DNA of 64,000 bases from positions 1-64,000 of the forward strand of contig NZ_JABJVN010000001.1 of assembly GCF_013618475.1 (NCBI RefSeq), in the 5' to 3' direction. Source of the stretch: Saccharibacillus deserti (GTDB taxonomy: Bacteria > Bacillota > Bacilli > Paenibacillales > Paenibacillaceae). Numbering within the stretch: the first letter of the stretch is position 1; each line of letters begins with the position of its first letter. Below, one piece after another: positions 19,723 through 28,261 of the stretch. The position numbers and the translations under genes were made by a program. The notes below the pieces were generated by a model. It was given only the letters and a program-made list of their open reading frames with translations, did no database searches and was not told the origin of the DNA.

Positions 19723-20235
19723 TTGGATTTTAATGAGCATATTCGCGTGATTCCCGATTTTCCGAAGCCGGGGATCAGCTTCAAGGACATTACGACACTG
19801 CTTGGAAACGGACCGGCGTATCGCGAAGCGATCGACGCTCTGAAGAAACAGGTCGAGCATTTGAAAATCGATTTGATCGCCGGACCGGAAGCCCGCGGCT
19901 TTGTCGTTGGCGCACCGCTGGCCTACGCACTCGGCGTCGGTTTCGTGCCGATTCGTAAAGTCGGCAAGCTGCCTTACCAAACCGTGGAGATCGAGTATGA
20001 TCTCGAATACGGAAAAGACACGCTGGCTATGCATGTCGACGCCGTACAGGAAGGTCAAAACGTTCTGATTGCGGACGATCTGCTCGCGACCGGCGGCACT
20101 ATTGCCACATCCGTCAGCCTGGTTCGCCAGCTCGGCGGCAATGTGGTCGGCGCGGCTTTCCTGATCGAATTGGAAGAATTGAACGGCCGCGCGCGCCTCG
20201 ATAACGTGGAAGTGTTTAACCTGATCAAAGGTTAA
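19723..20235 (+). CDS. apt: adenine phosphoribosyltransferase
   Basis: Salvages adenine to AMP using PRPP. The 170 residues include the N-terminal [16 protein letters not shown] stretch and the PRPP-binding motif [13 protein letters not shown] (near 117-129). Translation starts at TTG 19723 behind a near-perfect TAGGAGGAG. A terminator follows, so the usual apt-relA linkage is broken here by three genes. Confidence 0.96.
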   Translation: MDFNEHIRVIPDFPKPGISFKDITTLLGNGPAYREAIDALKKQVEHLKIDLIAGPEARGFVVGAPLAYALGVGFVPIRKVGKLPYQTVEIEYDLEYGKDTLAMHVDAVQEGQNVLIADDLLATGGTIATSVSLVRQLGGNVVGAAFLIELEELNGRARLDNVEVFNLIKG

Positions 20236-20277
20236 TCCAAGCGGTCAATCAGCCGCAGCCGTGAAAAGAGTCGTCTA

Positions 20278-20334
20278 AAAACCCGCTATTTGATATCCCG
20301 TGAAGTAAACGGGAGCAAATAGCGGGTTTTATGC
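20278..20334 (+). terminator. terminator after apt
   Basis: A 15-bp perfect stem (20278-20292 with 20316-20330) and an inner CCCG/CGGG stem end in TTTTATGCTTTTT. It closes the recJ-apt unit. Confidence 0.85.
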
Positions 20335-20356
20335 TTTTTCGGAGCTTTTTTTGCGT

Positions 20357-20391
20357 AAAAAGCGAAAAAGAAACAAAAAAACGCTTTTTTT
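20357..20391 (+). terminator. second hairpin with T-run upstream of khtT
   Basis: AAAAAGCG (20357-20364) pairs with CGCTTTTT (20382-20389) across an A-rich loop, ending in seven T. It lies in an A/T-run-rich stretch (20331-20480) that also repeats GCTTTTTT. It may be a back-up terminator or part of the leader of the next operon. Confidence 0.5.
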
Positions 20392-20506
20392 GAAACCTTT
20401 TGCGAGTGAATCCGTAAAGGAAGAAGAGACTCGAAAGAAGAGCCTTTTTTCGTTTTGTACAGGGCTTTTTTGCAGAGTTCGAATTTTGTAGTTGGGGAGG
20501 GATTGG

Positions 20507-21004
20507 ATGTCCGTAATTAGAGAGACCGATCTGCCGGGAATTGGACGTAAATTTCTGATGGATACGGAAGAAGGAGACCGCTTCATCGTGATTCTGCACG
20601 AAGACGGCAAGCGCGAGCTGTTTTGTCCATCGCCGGAGGAGCCGGAAGAGCTGATGCGCGTCATGACGCTGACCGACACCGAAGCCCGTCAGTTGGGCGG
20701 CATCGTAGGCGGAATGAATTATCAGCCAACGGCGCTGGAGAAGGTCGAACATACGCTGGATCATCTGTCGATCGAATGGTACAAGATCCGCAAAGGCATG
20801 AAAGCGATCGGGCGCTCGATCGGCGAGTTGAAAATCCGGGAGAATACGGGAACGGTCGTGATTGCGTCGATCGAAACTTCGCATAAGCAGACGGTGAGTC
20901 CGGGACCGGAATACGTTCTGGCCGAAGGCATGACGCTTGTACTTGCGGGAGAACGGCAAAATATTCAAACGTTGAAAAGGATGCTGGAAGTAGGTGAGGC
21001 ATAA
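20507..21004 (+). CDS. khtT: K+/H+ antiporter regulatory subunit KhtT-like (TrkA-C domain)
   Basis: The 165-residue soluble protein has the length of B. subtilis KhtT, the subunit that gates the KhtU potassium-proton antiporter and whose RCK_C (TrkA-C) domain binds c-di-AMP. The N-terminal half is unique; residues ~80-165 (IGRSIGELKIRENTGTVVIA ... PGPEYVLAEGMTLVLAG) form the TrkA-C fold. The start at 20507 follows GGGGAGG. The stop TAA shares its last A with the next start codon, so the pair is translationally coupled. Ligand binding is inferred from the family. Confidence 0.88.
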   Translation: MSVIRETDLPGIGRKFLMDTEEGDRFIVILHEDGKRELFCPSPEEPEELMRVMTLTDTEARQLGGIVGGMNYQPTALEKVEHTLDHLSIEWYKIRKGMKAIGRSIGELKIRENTGTVVIASIETSHKQTVSPGPEYVLAEGMTLVLAGERQNIQTLKRMLEVGEA

Positions 21005-22221
21005 TGGACCATATGGTATTCGAAGTCGGAATCGCCGTGCTGCTCATTGCGCTCGCCGGCTTTCTCTCCGTTAAGCTCCGATTCTCGGTCGTGCCGTTCT
21101 ACATTCTTGCCGGGATGGCCGTCGGACCGCACGCGCCGCATTTTGGACTGATCGACCTGCGTTTTATCGAAAGCGCGGAATTGATCAACTTTATGGGACG
21201 GCTCGGTGTTATCTTCCTGCTGTTCTATCTGGGACTTGAGTTCTCGGTCGGACGTCTGGCCAAAGCCGGCAAATCGATTGCGATCGGCGGTTCCATTTAT
21301 ATCGGGATCAACTTTACACTCGGTCTTCTGTTCGGTCTGATCTGCGGTTTTCCGATTCTGGAAACGCTTGTGATCGCAGGAGTGACGACGATTTCCTCCA
21401 GTGCCATCGTGGCCAAAGTGCTGGTCGATCTGAGACGGACCGCAAACCCGGAAACGGAAATGATTCTGGGCATCATCATGTTCGAGGATGTTTTCCTGGC
21501 CGTGTATCTGTCGATTCTGTCCGGACTTCTGCTCAGCGGAGCCACCACGCTCGGCGGCATTCTGCTCTCTGCGGGAATTGCGCTCGGTTATATGCTGCTC
21601 GTACTGATCGTCGGCAGGCTGCTTGTACCCGTGCTCAACAAAATGCTGGGTATTTCTTCGAACGAAGTCTTTTTGACTACCGTATTCGCGATGCTGTTTC
21701 TCGTTGCGGGATTTTCCGAGACCATTCATGTGGCGGAAGCGATCGGCGCGCTGCTTGTGGGTCTGGTATTGGCCGAGACCAAGCATATGCACCGGATCGA
21801 AAAAGCGATCCTGCCGTTCCGGGATTTCTTCGGCGCTTTGTTCTTCTTCAGTTTCGGTCTGACGATCGATCCGCTCAGCCTCAAAGGCAGCGCGGTCTGG
21901 CTGGCGATCGGCGCGGTGATCTTGACCATTATCGGGAACTATACGGCAGGGATGCTGGCCGGACGTACGGCTAACCTTTCTCCGAAAGCTTCCTCCAATG
22001 TCGGCTTGACGATCGTATCGCGCGGCGAATTCTCCATTATTATGGCGAATCTGGGCGCGGCAGGCGGATTGATGGCGATTCTTCAGCCTTTTGCGGCTAT
22101 TTACGTCTTGATTCTGGCGGTACTCGGACCGTTCCTGACCAAGGAATCGGCGATGGTGCACAAGATCGTGTCCAAGATTATTCCCATGAAACCCAAACCC
22201 GGCGGAGACAAACTGAAATAA
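21004..22221 (+). CDS. khtU: K+/H+ antiporter KhtU-like (CPA2 family)
   Basis: A 405-residue cation:proton antiporter of the CPA2 family with about 12 helices. Visible signatures are GRLGVIFLLFYLGLEFSV (near 65), the TTISSSAIVAKVL region (near 129) and GIIMFEDVFLAVYLSIL with the ED pair (near 158-172). It probably exports K+ under osmotic or alkaline stress with KhtT as regulator. The two genes form an operon inserted between apt and relA. It ends at a shared terminator with the convergent permease gene. Confidence 0.9.
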   Translation: MDHMVFEVGIAVLLIALAGFLSVKLRFSVVPFYILAGMAVGPHAPHFGLIDLRFIESAELINFMGRLGVIFLLFYLGLEFSVGRLAKAGKSIAIGGSIYIGINFTLGLLFGLICGFPILETLVIAGVTTISSSAIVAKVLVDLRRTANPETEMILGIIMFEDVFLAVYLSILSGLLLSGATTLGGILLSAGIALGYMLLVLIVGRLLVPVLNKMLGISSNEVFLTTVFAMLFLVAGFSETIHVAEAIGALLVGLVLAETKHMHRIEKAILPFRDFFGALFFFSFGLTIDPLSLKGSAVWLAIGAVILTIIGNYTAGMLAGRTANLSPKASSNVGLTIVSRGEFSIIMANLGAAGGLMAILQPFAAIYVLILAVLGPFLTKESAMVHKIVSKIIPMKPKPGGDKLK

Positions 22222-22380
22222 TACAGGCCGTCTTTTGAAAAGGTTGGCGTTATCAAACGGAATAAGAAATACAGGAATTATTTTCCTATAACATGGGGCG
22301 GCAGTCAACGTTGTCCGATCCTCCGTATCATGGGAAAATAACTCGTGCAGCAGAAAGGCCGTCATCGGACGGTTTACAGA

Positions 22381-22420
22381 AAAAAGCCGTGCCCCTTCTC
22401 AGAAGAGGGCACGGCTTTTT
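22381..22420. terminator. bidirectional terminator between khtU and the uracil permease gene
   Basis: A 14-bp perfect stem (22381-22394 with 22407-22420) carries an A-run on the left and a T-run on the right, so it can end both convergent transcripts. The rest of the 220-base gap shows no gene. Confidence 0.9.
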
Positions 22421-22441
22421 CGAACTCTTTTTCGATTGCGA

Positions 22442-23764
22442 TCAAAGGTCCGGGGTTTTCGTTTCCGGCCGGATGTCGTCTTTCTCGTTCGAAAGTCCGA
22501 CCCGTACGATCAAGCGGAAGATGATATTGACGACAATACCGACGATCGTGGCAAGCGCCATGCCTTTCAGGGTGATACTGCCGATCGTGAGCGTGATGCC
22601 GCTCAGTCCCACGCCCAGAATAAGTGCGGCGAGCAGCATATTGACCGATTTCGAGAAATCGACTTTTTGCTCGACCAGGATGCGCAGACCCGATACGGCA
22701 ATGACGCCGAACAGCAGCAGCGACACGCCGCCCATAACAGGACCCGGAATATTGGCGATTGCGGACGAGAACGTACCGGAGAACGACAGCAGGATCGCGA
22801 TCACGGCCGCCCCGCCTACAACGAACACCGAGTAGACCCGGGTCAGCGCCATGACGCCGATATTTTCGCCGTATGTCGTATTCGGGGTCGAACCGACGAA
22901 GCCCGACAAAATGGTCGAGATGCCGTTGCCCATCAGCGAACGGTGCAGACCGGGATCTTTGGACAGGTCTTTGCCGACGATATTGCTCGTAACCAGCAGG
23001 TGGCCGACGTGTTCGACAATGACGACGAGCGCGGCCGGCAGGATGGTCAGAATCGCCGCGACGTCCCAGCTCGGCGTGGTGAAGTTCGGCCAGGAGAGGA
23101 AGCGGGCTTCGGCTACCGCCTCCGTGTTTACTTCGCCCATCAGGTACGCGGCGATATAGCCGACCGCGATGCCGATCAGGATATGGATGATTTTGGGGAA
23201 ACCGCGGAACAAGACGGCGCCCAGTACGGTAACGGACAAAGTGATGACCGAAATCAAGATGGCATTCGTACTGTAGACAACCGCGCCCGTAGCGGGATCG
23301 GCTTTGCCGAGCAGGCCTGCAAGGTCGGCCGCGACCGGCAGCAGCTCAAGCCCGATCAGGGCGACGACGCATCCCATAACGACCGGCGGGAACAGGAAAT
23401 CGATCCAGGCCGTACCGGCAACTTTGACCAGCAGGGCGACGAGTACGAACACGACCCCGATGACGATAAAAGCGCCCAGCGCTTTGGAGTAGTTGTCCAT
23501 ATGATCGCCGGACCAGGCAAGCACAACGCCGACGGGACCGAGAAACGCAAAGCTGGAGCCGAGATAAGCCGGAATTTTGCCTTTGCAGATCAGAATGTAC
23601 AGCAGGGTGCCTATTCCGTTCATGAGCAGAATCACGCTTGGGTCTACGCCGAACAGATTCGGAACGAGGACGGTACTGCCGAACATGGCGAACAGATGCT
23701 GCAAACTGAGCAGCAGGCCCGGACCGAAGCCCGGTCTTTCGTTAACTTGAATTTCACGCTGCAA
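22442..23764 (-). CDS. uracil/xanthine permease family protein (probable uracil permease)
   Basis: A 440-residue membrane transporter of the NCS2 (UraA) family with about 14 segments, importing nucleobases with protons. Signatures are GSSFAFLGP (near 69), the VVEHVGHLLVTSNIVGKDL stretch (near 243-261) with the conserved E-H, and GSTPNTTYGENIGVMALTRV (near 287). Overall similarity favours uracil permease over xanthine permease. Translation starts at TTG 23764 behind AAGGAG. The gene is divergent from relA and convergent with khtU. A GC-rich hairpin lies in its leader; no PyrR-type attenuator was recognised. Confidence 0.9.
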   Translation of the reverse strand: MQREIQVNERPGFGPGLLLSLQHLFAMFGSTVLVPNLFGVDPSVILLMNGIGTLLYILICKGKIPAYLGSSFAFLGPVGVVLAWSGDHMDNYSKALGAFIVIGVVFVLVALLVKVAGTAWIDFLFPPVVMGCVVALIGLELLPVAADLAGLLGKADPATGAVVYSTNAILISVITLSVTVLGAVLFRGFPKIIHILIGIAVGYIAAYLMGEVNTEAVAEARFLSWPNFTTPSWDVAAILTILPAALVVIVEHVGHLLVTSNIVGKDLSKDPGLHRSLMGNGISTILSGFVGSTPNTTYGENIGVMALTRVYSVFVVGGAAVIAILLSFSGTFSSAIANIPGPVMGGVSLLLFGVIAVSGLRILVEQKVDFSKSVNMLLAALILGVGLSGITLTIGSITLKGMALATIVGIVVNIIFRLIVRVGLSNEKDDIRPETKTPDL

Positions 23765-24169
23765 AGACGCTCACTCCTTAGGGCATAAGTTGGAGCCGCT
23801 CCGGTCAACCGGAGGAGCGGCTCGGGGCGGATGAGAAAAACGGGTAAGAACGCTTCCTTGAAATGAAGCCCAGACAGCAAAATCCGTACGCGCTTGATCA
23901 TCTTAACTAGATTATAGAGGTTTTTGTTTTTTTTCAATAACATTTTCGCGGAATTCGGGAATAACTTTCGGATTTGGGAGGGTTGGTGTCGAAAAAGCTT
24001 CCCTGCACAAGAGCGATGAGCTTTTGGTGAAGAAAGCAACAATTTCCCTGCACGCATTGACGGGGATTCGGCTAAAAGGCATAATGAAAGGAAAACCCGA
24101 ACGTTAGGCCTGGATGCGCATCCGCAAACAGGCTTCATTTTCTTATAGAAAGGAATCGGAAAGGACTCA
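23765..24169. other. divergent promoter region between the uracil permease gene and relA
   Basis: This 405-base gap holds two promoters. The permease gene has -10 TATAAT (plus-strand 23911-23916) and -35 TTGAAA (23932-23937), with a short 15-base spacer. relA has its promoter at 24057-24085. The permease leader contains a strong stem (GAGCCGCTCC-type arms, roughly 23792-23823). The ten-base repeat TTCCCTGCAC occurs at 23999-24008 and 24044-24053. No further gene is visible. Confidence 0.6.
24057..24085 (+). promoter_or_regulatory. promoter of relA
   Basis: -35 TTGACG (24057-24062), 17-base spacer and -10 CATAAT (24080-24085), followed by an ~80-base leader. Confidence 0.8.
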
Positions 24170-26359
24170 ATGGGCATTGAACGATTACTTGAAAAGGCGT
24201 CCGTTTATATCCGTGAATCGGACCTCCCCCGCATTCGGGAAGCCTACGAATTCGCCGACAAGGCCCATTCCGGCCAAGTCCGAAAATCCGGCGAGCCGTA
24301 TATTCTGCATCCGCTGGCGGTTGCAGATATTGTCGTGGGCATGCAGATGGACACCACGTCCATCGAAGCGGCCCTCCTGCACGATGTAGTCGAAGACACC
24401 ACCGTATCGCTCGACGAGATCCGTGAGCACTTCGGCGAGACCTGCGCCATGCTCGTCGACGGGCTGACCAAGCTCGAACGAATCAAATTCCGGTCCAAAG
24501 AAGAACAGCAGAACGAAAACTACCGCAAAATGTTTATCGCCATGGCGCAGGATATCCGCGTCATCGTGATCAAGTTGGCCGACCGGCTGCACAATATGCG
24601 TACGCTCAAGCACCAATCGGAAGAAGGACAGCGGCGGATCGCCTATGAGACGCTGGAGATTTTCTGTCCCGTCGCCGACCGCCTCGGTATTTCCGCGATC
24701 AAATGGGAGATGGAAGATATCGCCCTGCGTTATCTGAATCCCCAGCAGTATTACCGGATTGCCAATCTGATGCACAAAAAGCGCGCCGAACGCGAACAGT
24801 TTATCTCCGACGTCATCGGCCGAATCAATGAGAAGTTGGACGAAATGGGCGTGGAAGCCGATCTGTCCGGACGCCCCAAGCATATCTACAGCGTTTATAA
24901 GAAAATGACGAGCAAAAACAAACAGTTTAACGAAATTTACGATCTGCTCGCGATCCGGGTGCTTGTCGACAATGTCAAAGACTGTTACGCGACGCTCGGC
25001 ATTATCCATACGCTGTGGAAGCCGATGCCGGGTCGGTTCAAAGATTACATCGCCATGCCGAAAGCGAACATGTACCAATCGCTGCATACGACGGTCGTCG
25101 GCCCGAACGGCGAACCGACCGAAGTTCAGATCCGCACCTGGGATATGCACCGCACGGCGGAGTTTGGCATCGCGGCCCACTGGGCCTACAAAGAAGGCAC
25201 GACGGCGACAGGCGGCGGAATCGAAAACAAGATGCCGTTCTTCAAAGAAATTATCGAACTGCAGAACGAAGCCAAAGATGCGTCGGAATTTGTCGAATCG
25301 TTAAAGATGGACTTTTTCTCCGATCTGGTATTCGTGTTCACGCCAAAAGGACAGGTTATCGAACTTCCCGCCGGCTCGGGCCCGCTCGATTTCGCTTACC
25401 GCATCCATACGGAAATCGGCAACCGGACGATCGGTTCCAAGGTGAACGGGCGGATCGTCCCGCTCGACCACAAGTTGAAAACCGGTGACATCGTGGAAAT
25501 CCTGACGTCCAAACATTCGTACGGACCGAGCCAGGACTGGATCAAGATCGCCCAATCTTCGCACGCGCGCAGCAAAATCAAACAGTGGTTCAAAAAAGAA
25601 CGCCGCGAAGAAAATGTCGAAAAAGGTCGAGATGGCCTCGAGCGCGAAATCAAAAAGCTTGGACTCGAAGTCTCCGAATGGTTGACGGACGACAAGCTGC
25701 TTGAAGTCGCGAACAAATTCGCTTTTAACGATACCGACGATATGCTGTCCGCGATCGGCTTCAACGGCATCACGGCTTCGCAGGTCATCACCCGCCTGAC
25801 GGAGAAATGGCGCCGCGAGCAGGAAGAAAACAGCCATCATCTGGAGCTGACCCACGAAGTTCGCGAAGTCAAAGCAGCGCCGGCGGACAAAGAGAAGAAG
25901 CGCCCGACCAACGGCGTCAAAGTCAAAGGCGCAAGCAATCTGCTTGTCCGTTTCGCGCGCTGCTGCAACCCGGTTCCGGGCGACGAGATCGTCGGTTATA
26001 TCACCCGCGGCCGCGGGGTATCCGTGCACCGCTCCGACTGTACCAACATTCCGGGAGCGGGCGACGGCGAAGAAGCCGCACGCGTGATCGAAGTGGAGTG
26101 GGAAGATGCGGTGGAATCGAACTTCAGCGTCGATATCGAAATTACGGGCCTTGACCGCCGCGATTTCCTGAACGAGGTGCTGCAGGCCGTTTCGGAAAGC
26201 AAAACGAACATGACCGCCGTCTCGGGTCGCGCGGACAAAAATAAAATGGCGCTTGTGCATATTACGATTCTGATCCGCAATACCGAACATCTGCAGTCGG
26301 TTGTGGAACGGATCAAACGGGTGCGCGACGTGTATACGGTCCATCGGATCATGCAATAA
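24170..26359 (+). CDS. relA: bifunctional (p)ppGpp synthetase/hydrolase (RelA/SpoT homologue)
   Basis: Long RSH enzyme that makes and degrades the stringent-response alarmone. The 729 residues contain an N-terminal HD hydrolase domain (HDVVEDT near 71, RLHNMRTL near 141), the synthetase domain (YSVYKKMTSKNKQFNEIYDL split over about 240-260; YQSLHTTVVGP near 300), a TGS domain (VFTPKGQVIELPAGS near 390), a zinc-finger/helical region with RFARCCNPVPGD (near 590), and a C-terminal ACT domain. All hydrolase residues appear intact, so it should be bifunctional. dtd follows after 42 bases. Confidence 0.97.
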   Translation: MGIERLLEKASVYIRESDLPRIREAYEFADKAHSGQVRKSGEPYILHPLAVADIVVGMQMDTTSIEAALLHDVVEDTTVSLDEIREHFGETCAMLVDGLTKLERIKFRSKEEQQNENYRKMFIAMAQDIRVIVIKLADRLHNMRTLKHQSEEGQRRIAYETLEIFCPVADRLGISAIKWEMEDIALRYLNPQQYYRIANLMHKKRAEREQFISDVIGRINEKLDEMGVEADLSGRPKHIYSVYKKMTSKNKQFNEIYDLLAIRVLVDNVKDCYATLGIIHTLWKPMPGRFKDYIAMPKANMYQSLHTTVVGPNGEPTEVQIRTWDMHRTAEFGIAAHWAYKEGTTATGGGIENKMPFFKEIIELQNEAKDASEFVESLKMDFFSDLVFVFTPKGQVIELPAGSGPLDFAYRIHTEIGNRTIGSKVNGRIVPLDHKLKTGDIVEILTSKHSYGPSQDWIKIAQSSHARSKIKQWFKKERREENVEKGRDGLEREIKKLGLEVSEWLTDDKLLEVANKFAFNDTDDMLSAIGFNGITASQVITRLTEKWRREQEENSHHLELTHEVREVKAAPADKEKKRPTNGVKVKGASNLLVRFARCCNPVPGDEIVGYITRGRGVSVHRSDCTNIPGAGDGEEAARVIEVEWEDAVESNFSVDIEITGLDRRDFLNEVLQAVSESKTNMTAVSGRADKNKMALVHITILIRNTEHLQSVVERIKRVRDVYTVHRIMQ

Positions 26360-26401
26360 AAAGGCTGCTGCCGCAGCCGAGCGAAAAGGAGTTTGGGTTT
26401 C

Positions 26402-26845
26402 ATGAAACTCGTGATTCAACGCTGCAAAGCGGCTTCCGTCGAAGCGGACGGAGCAACGGTCGGCCGGATCGGAGCCGGTCTGGCCATTCTTGTCGGCGTC
26501 ACGGGCGACGATACGACCAAAGACGCGCTCTATTTGGCCGACAAGGCAGCCGGTCTGCGCATTTTCGAAGACGACAACGGCAAGATGAACTTCAGTGTGG
26601 AAGAGATCGGCGGAGCCATCTTGTCCGTATCCCAATTTACGCTGTACGGGGACTGCCGAAAAGGCAGACGTCCCAATTTCATGGCTGCGGCCCGTCCCGA
26701 GCCTGCCCAGGCTCTGTACGAAGCTTTTAACGACGCTCTTCGCGCAAAAGGGCTGCACGTCGAAACCGGAATCTTCGGAGCCATGATGGATGTCTCGCTG
26801 GTCAACTGGGGGCCGGTTACACTTATCGTGGACAGCCGCGATTAA
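26402..26845 (+). CDS. dtd: D-aminoacyl-tRNA deacylase
   Basis: Removes D-amino acids (and glycine mischarged on tRNA-Ala) from tRNA. The 147-residue protein has both cross-subunit motifs, [10 protein letters not shown] (near 77-86) and the GP cis-proline motif in [13 protein letters not shown] at the C-terminus. Start ATG 26402 follows AAAGGAG at proper spacing; an in-frame TTG at 26393 is less likely. It is the last gene of the relA operon. Confidence 0.96.
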   Translation: MKLVIQRCKAASVEADGATVGRIGAGLAILVGVTGDDTTKDALYLADKAAGLRIFEDDNGKMNFSVEEIGGAILSVSQFTLYGDCRKGRRPNFMAAARPEPAQALYEAFNDALRAKGLHVETGIFGAMMDVSLVNWGPVTLIVDSRD

Positions 26846-26870
26846 ACGTTTTTGGCGAAAAATCCATCCT

Positions 26871-26909
26871 AAACGCTTCGGCCGCCTTTTGGGCAGCCGG
26901 GGCGTTTTT
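26871..26909 (+). terminator. terminator after dtd
   Basis: AAACGC (26871-26876) pairs with GCGTTT (26902-26907), with inner CGGC/GCCG pairing, followed by TTTTTC. Confidence 0.75.
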
Positions 26910-26922
26910 CTTTTTGGCGTTT

Positions 26923-26949
26923 GTTTTGAATTTGGGGAGCGCAGGGTAA
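26923..26949 (+). promoter_or_regulatory. sigma-B-like promoter before the PfpI/Gsp18 gene
   Basis: GTTTTG (26923-26928), a 15-base spacer and GGGTAA (26944-26949) resemble the sigma-B consensus GTTTAA/GGGTAT. No sigma-A promoter of similar quality was found in this gap. Similar signals precede catalase and the GsiB homologue. Confidence 0.5.
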
Positions 26950-27005
26950 TAAGAAAGCGAGAACCGCTTACATCACGGACCACACAGAAAGGAGTTCTGA
27001 ACGGT

Positions 27006-27512
27006 ATGAGTAAAGTCGCGTTTTTGCTTGCCAACGAATTTGAGGATTCCGAAATGCAGGTTCCTTACGATGAAGTGAAAAAAGCCGGTCACCATGCAGA
27101 TATCATCGGACTCCAAGCCGGCGAAACGGTCAAAGGCAAACTGGGCAAAGCCGAGTACACGACGGACAAAGCGATCTCCGAAGCGAAAGCGTCGGACTAC
27201 GATGCCATCGTGATTCCGGGAGGTTCCTCGCCGGAAAATCTGCGGCTGGACGAAGATATCCTGCAGTTCGTCAAGGATATCAACGCTTCCAAAAAGCCGA
27301 TCGCCTCGATCTGCCACGGACCGCAGATTTTGGCCAGTGCGGATCTGCTTCAGGGCCGTACGATTACTTCGTATCCGCCTCTGCAGGACGATATGGTGAA
27401 TGCGGGCGCCCGTTTCAAAAACGAGGAAGTCGTCGTCGACGGCAACTTTATCACTTCGCGGACGCCGGATGACGAGCCGGCATTCGTACGCGAACTATTG
27501 AAGGTTCTGTAA
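27006..27512 (+). CDS. DJ-1/PfpI family protein (general stress protein 18-like)
   Basis: A 168-residue protein of the class I glutamine amidotransferase-like DJ-1/PfpI group, close to YfkM (Gsp18) and YhbO. The nucleophile cysteine lies in SICHGPQIL (near 99-107), the paired acidic residue in NEFEDSE near 10-16. Relatives act as protein/nucleotide deglycases or stress chaperones; the precise activity is unsettled. Start ATG 27006 follows AAAGGAG. A sigma-B-like promoter precedes it. Confidence 0.88.
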   Translation: MSKVAFLLANEFEDSEMQVPYDEVKKAGHHADIIGLQAGETVKGKLGKAEYTTDKAISEAKASDYDAIVIPGGSSPENLRLDEDILQFVKDINASKKPIASICHGPQILASADLLQGRTITSYPPLQDDMVNAGARFKNEEVVVDGNFITSRTPDDEPAFVRELLKVL

Positions 27513-27611
27513 AGCCGGTCCTGCCGGCTTTACCGCCTATAGACTTCGAAGATCAGACCCGATGGAAACAGCACGGATTCGGTAAATACCCACTATGAGG
27601 AGGGAATTATT

Positions 27612-28070
27612 ATGTCGAAACATATCCAGGCTTATTTCAAAACCGAAAGCGAAGCGGAAGGCGCAAGAATGAGTTTGATGACGTTCAGTACCGAGCAGCT
27701 TGAAGTCGGAGAACTGCAGGGCGGCGTCGGTTACGGCGGAGACCGCGGCAGCACAGGCCGTGTCGTCGTTCCGTTGGTTCCGCTGTCCGGTACGACAAAC
27801 GCCGGCTTCAACGGCGGAGCGGTCGGTTCGGGCAGCGCGGGCAGCATGATCGGCGATCAAGCCGTTCCGGTTCCGGCACACAACGAATCGAGCGATCTCG
27901 GCGGCCAGCCTATCGATAAGGACGAAGCCAGAGAAAGCTATGAGAACGCTTCCGATAAAGATCTGCGCGATTTGACTTATACGCTGTCCGTAAAAGTCAA
28001 AGACGAAGATTATCCGGATGTGGTACGCAAACTCCGCAACAATAACGGATACGTACACGTCTACGATTGA
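27612..28070 (+). CDS. hypothetical protein with glycine-rich centre
   Basis: I do not recognise a named family. The 152-residue product has no signal peptide or membrane segment. Residues 1-35 (IQAYFKTESEAEGARMSL) and ~115-152 (YTLSVKVKDEDYPDVVRKLR) look like two halves of a small alpha/beta fold such as those in YflT-type stress proteins. They are separated by a glycine/serine-rich linker (about 37-90) likely to be flexible. GGAGG lies nine bases before the ATG. It follows the Gsp18-like gene by 100 bases and may share its stress role; that is inference from position. Confidence 0.75.
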   Translation: MSKHIQAYFKTESEAEGARMSLMTFSTEQLEVGELQGGVGYGGDRGSTGRVVVPLVPLSGTTNAGFNGGAVGSGSAGSMIGDQAVPVPAHNESSDLGGQPIDKDEARESYENASDKDLRDLTYTLSVKVKDEDYPDVVRKLRNNNGYVHVYD

Positions 28071-28079
28071 ACGGCGCAC

Positions 28080-28135
28080 TTGTAATCGAATTGTAATCTT
28101 CGATTCATATTCCTTTAACAAGGAAGCGCTATGAT
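28080..28135 (+). promoter_or_regulatory. promoter with 11-bp-spaced direct repeats (orphan unit)
   Basis: TTGTAATC occurs at 28080-28087 and again at 28091-28098. A -10 TATGAT lies at 28130-28135 with no -35 match 17 bases before it. Direct repeats on one face of the helix upstream of a -35-less promoter suggest an activator site (PhoP-type spacing). A terminator follows within ~60 bases, so the product would be a tiny RNA. Confidence 0.4.
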
Positions 28136-28166
28136 AAGCACATGACCCCCTTAGATAAATTTGAGT

Positions 28167-28198
28167 GACCCGCGGCAGCAGCCTGCGGGTCTTTTTTT
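28167..28198 (+). terminator. terminator upstream of the hisS leader
   Basis: GACCCGC (28167-28173) pairs with GCGGGTC (28185-28191), followed by seven T. Confidence 0.85.
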
Positions 28199-28261
28199 GT
28201 GCAGAACGGGGTATTTGCGTGTATTCGAAGCGGCAGTTCCCGGCTTGCTGGGTTTAAACGG

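Noticed and set aside
20331-20506. c-di-AMP (ydaO) riboswitch before khtT
   Set aside because: Expected for K+ transport genes, but the conserved riboswitch blocks are not present; only A/T-run hairpins are seen.
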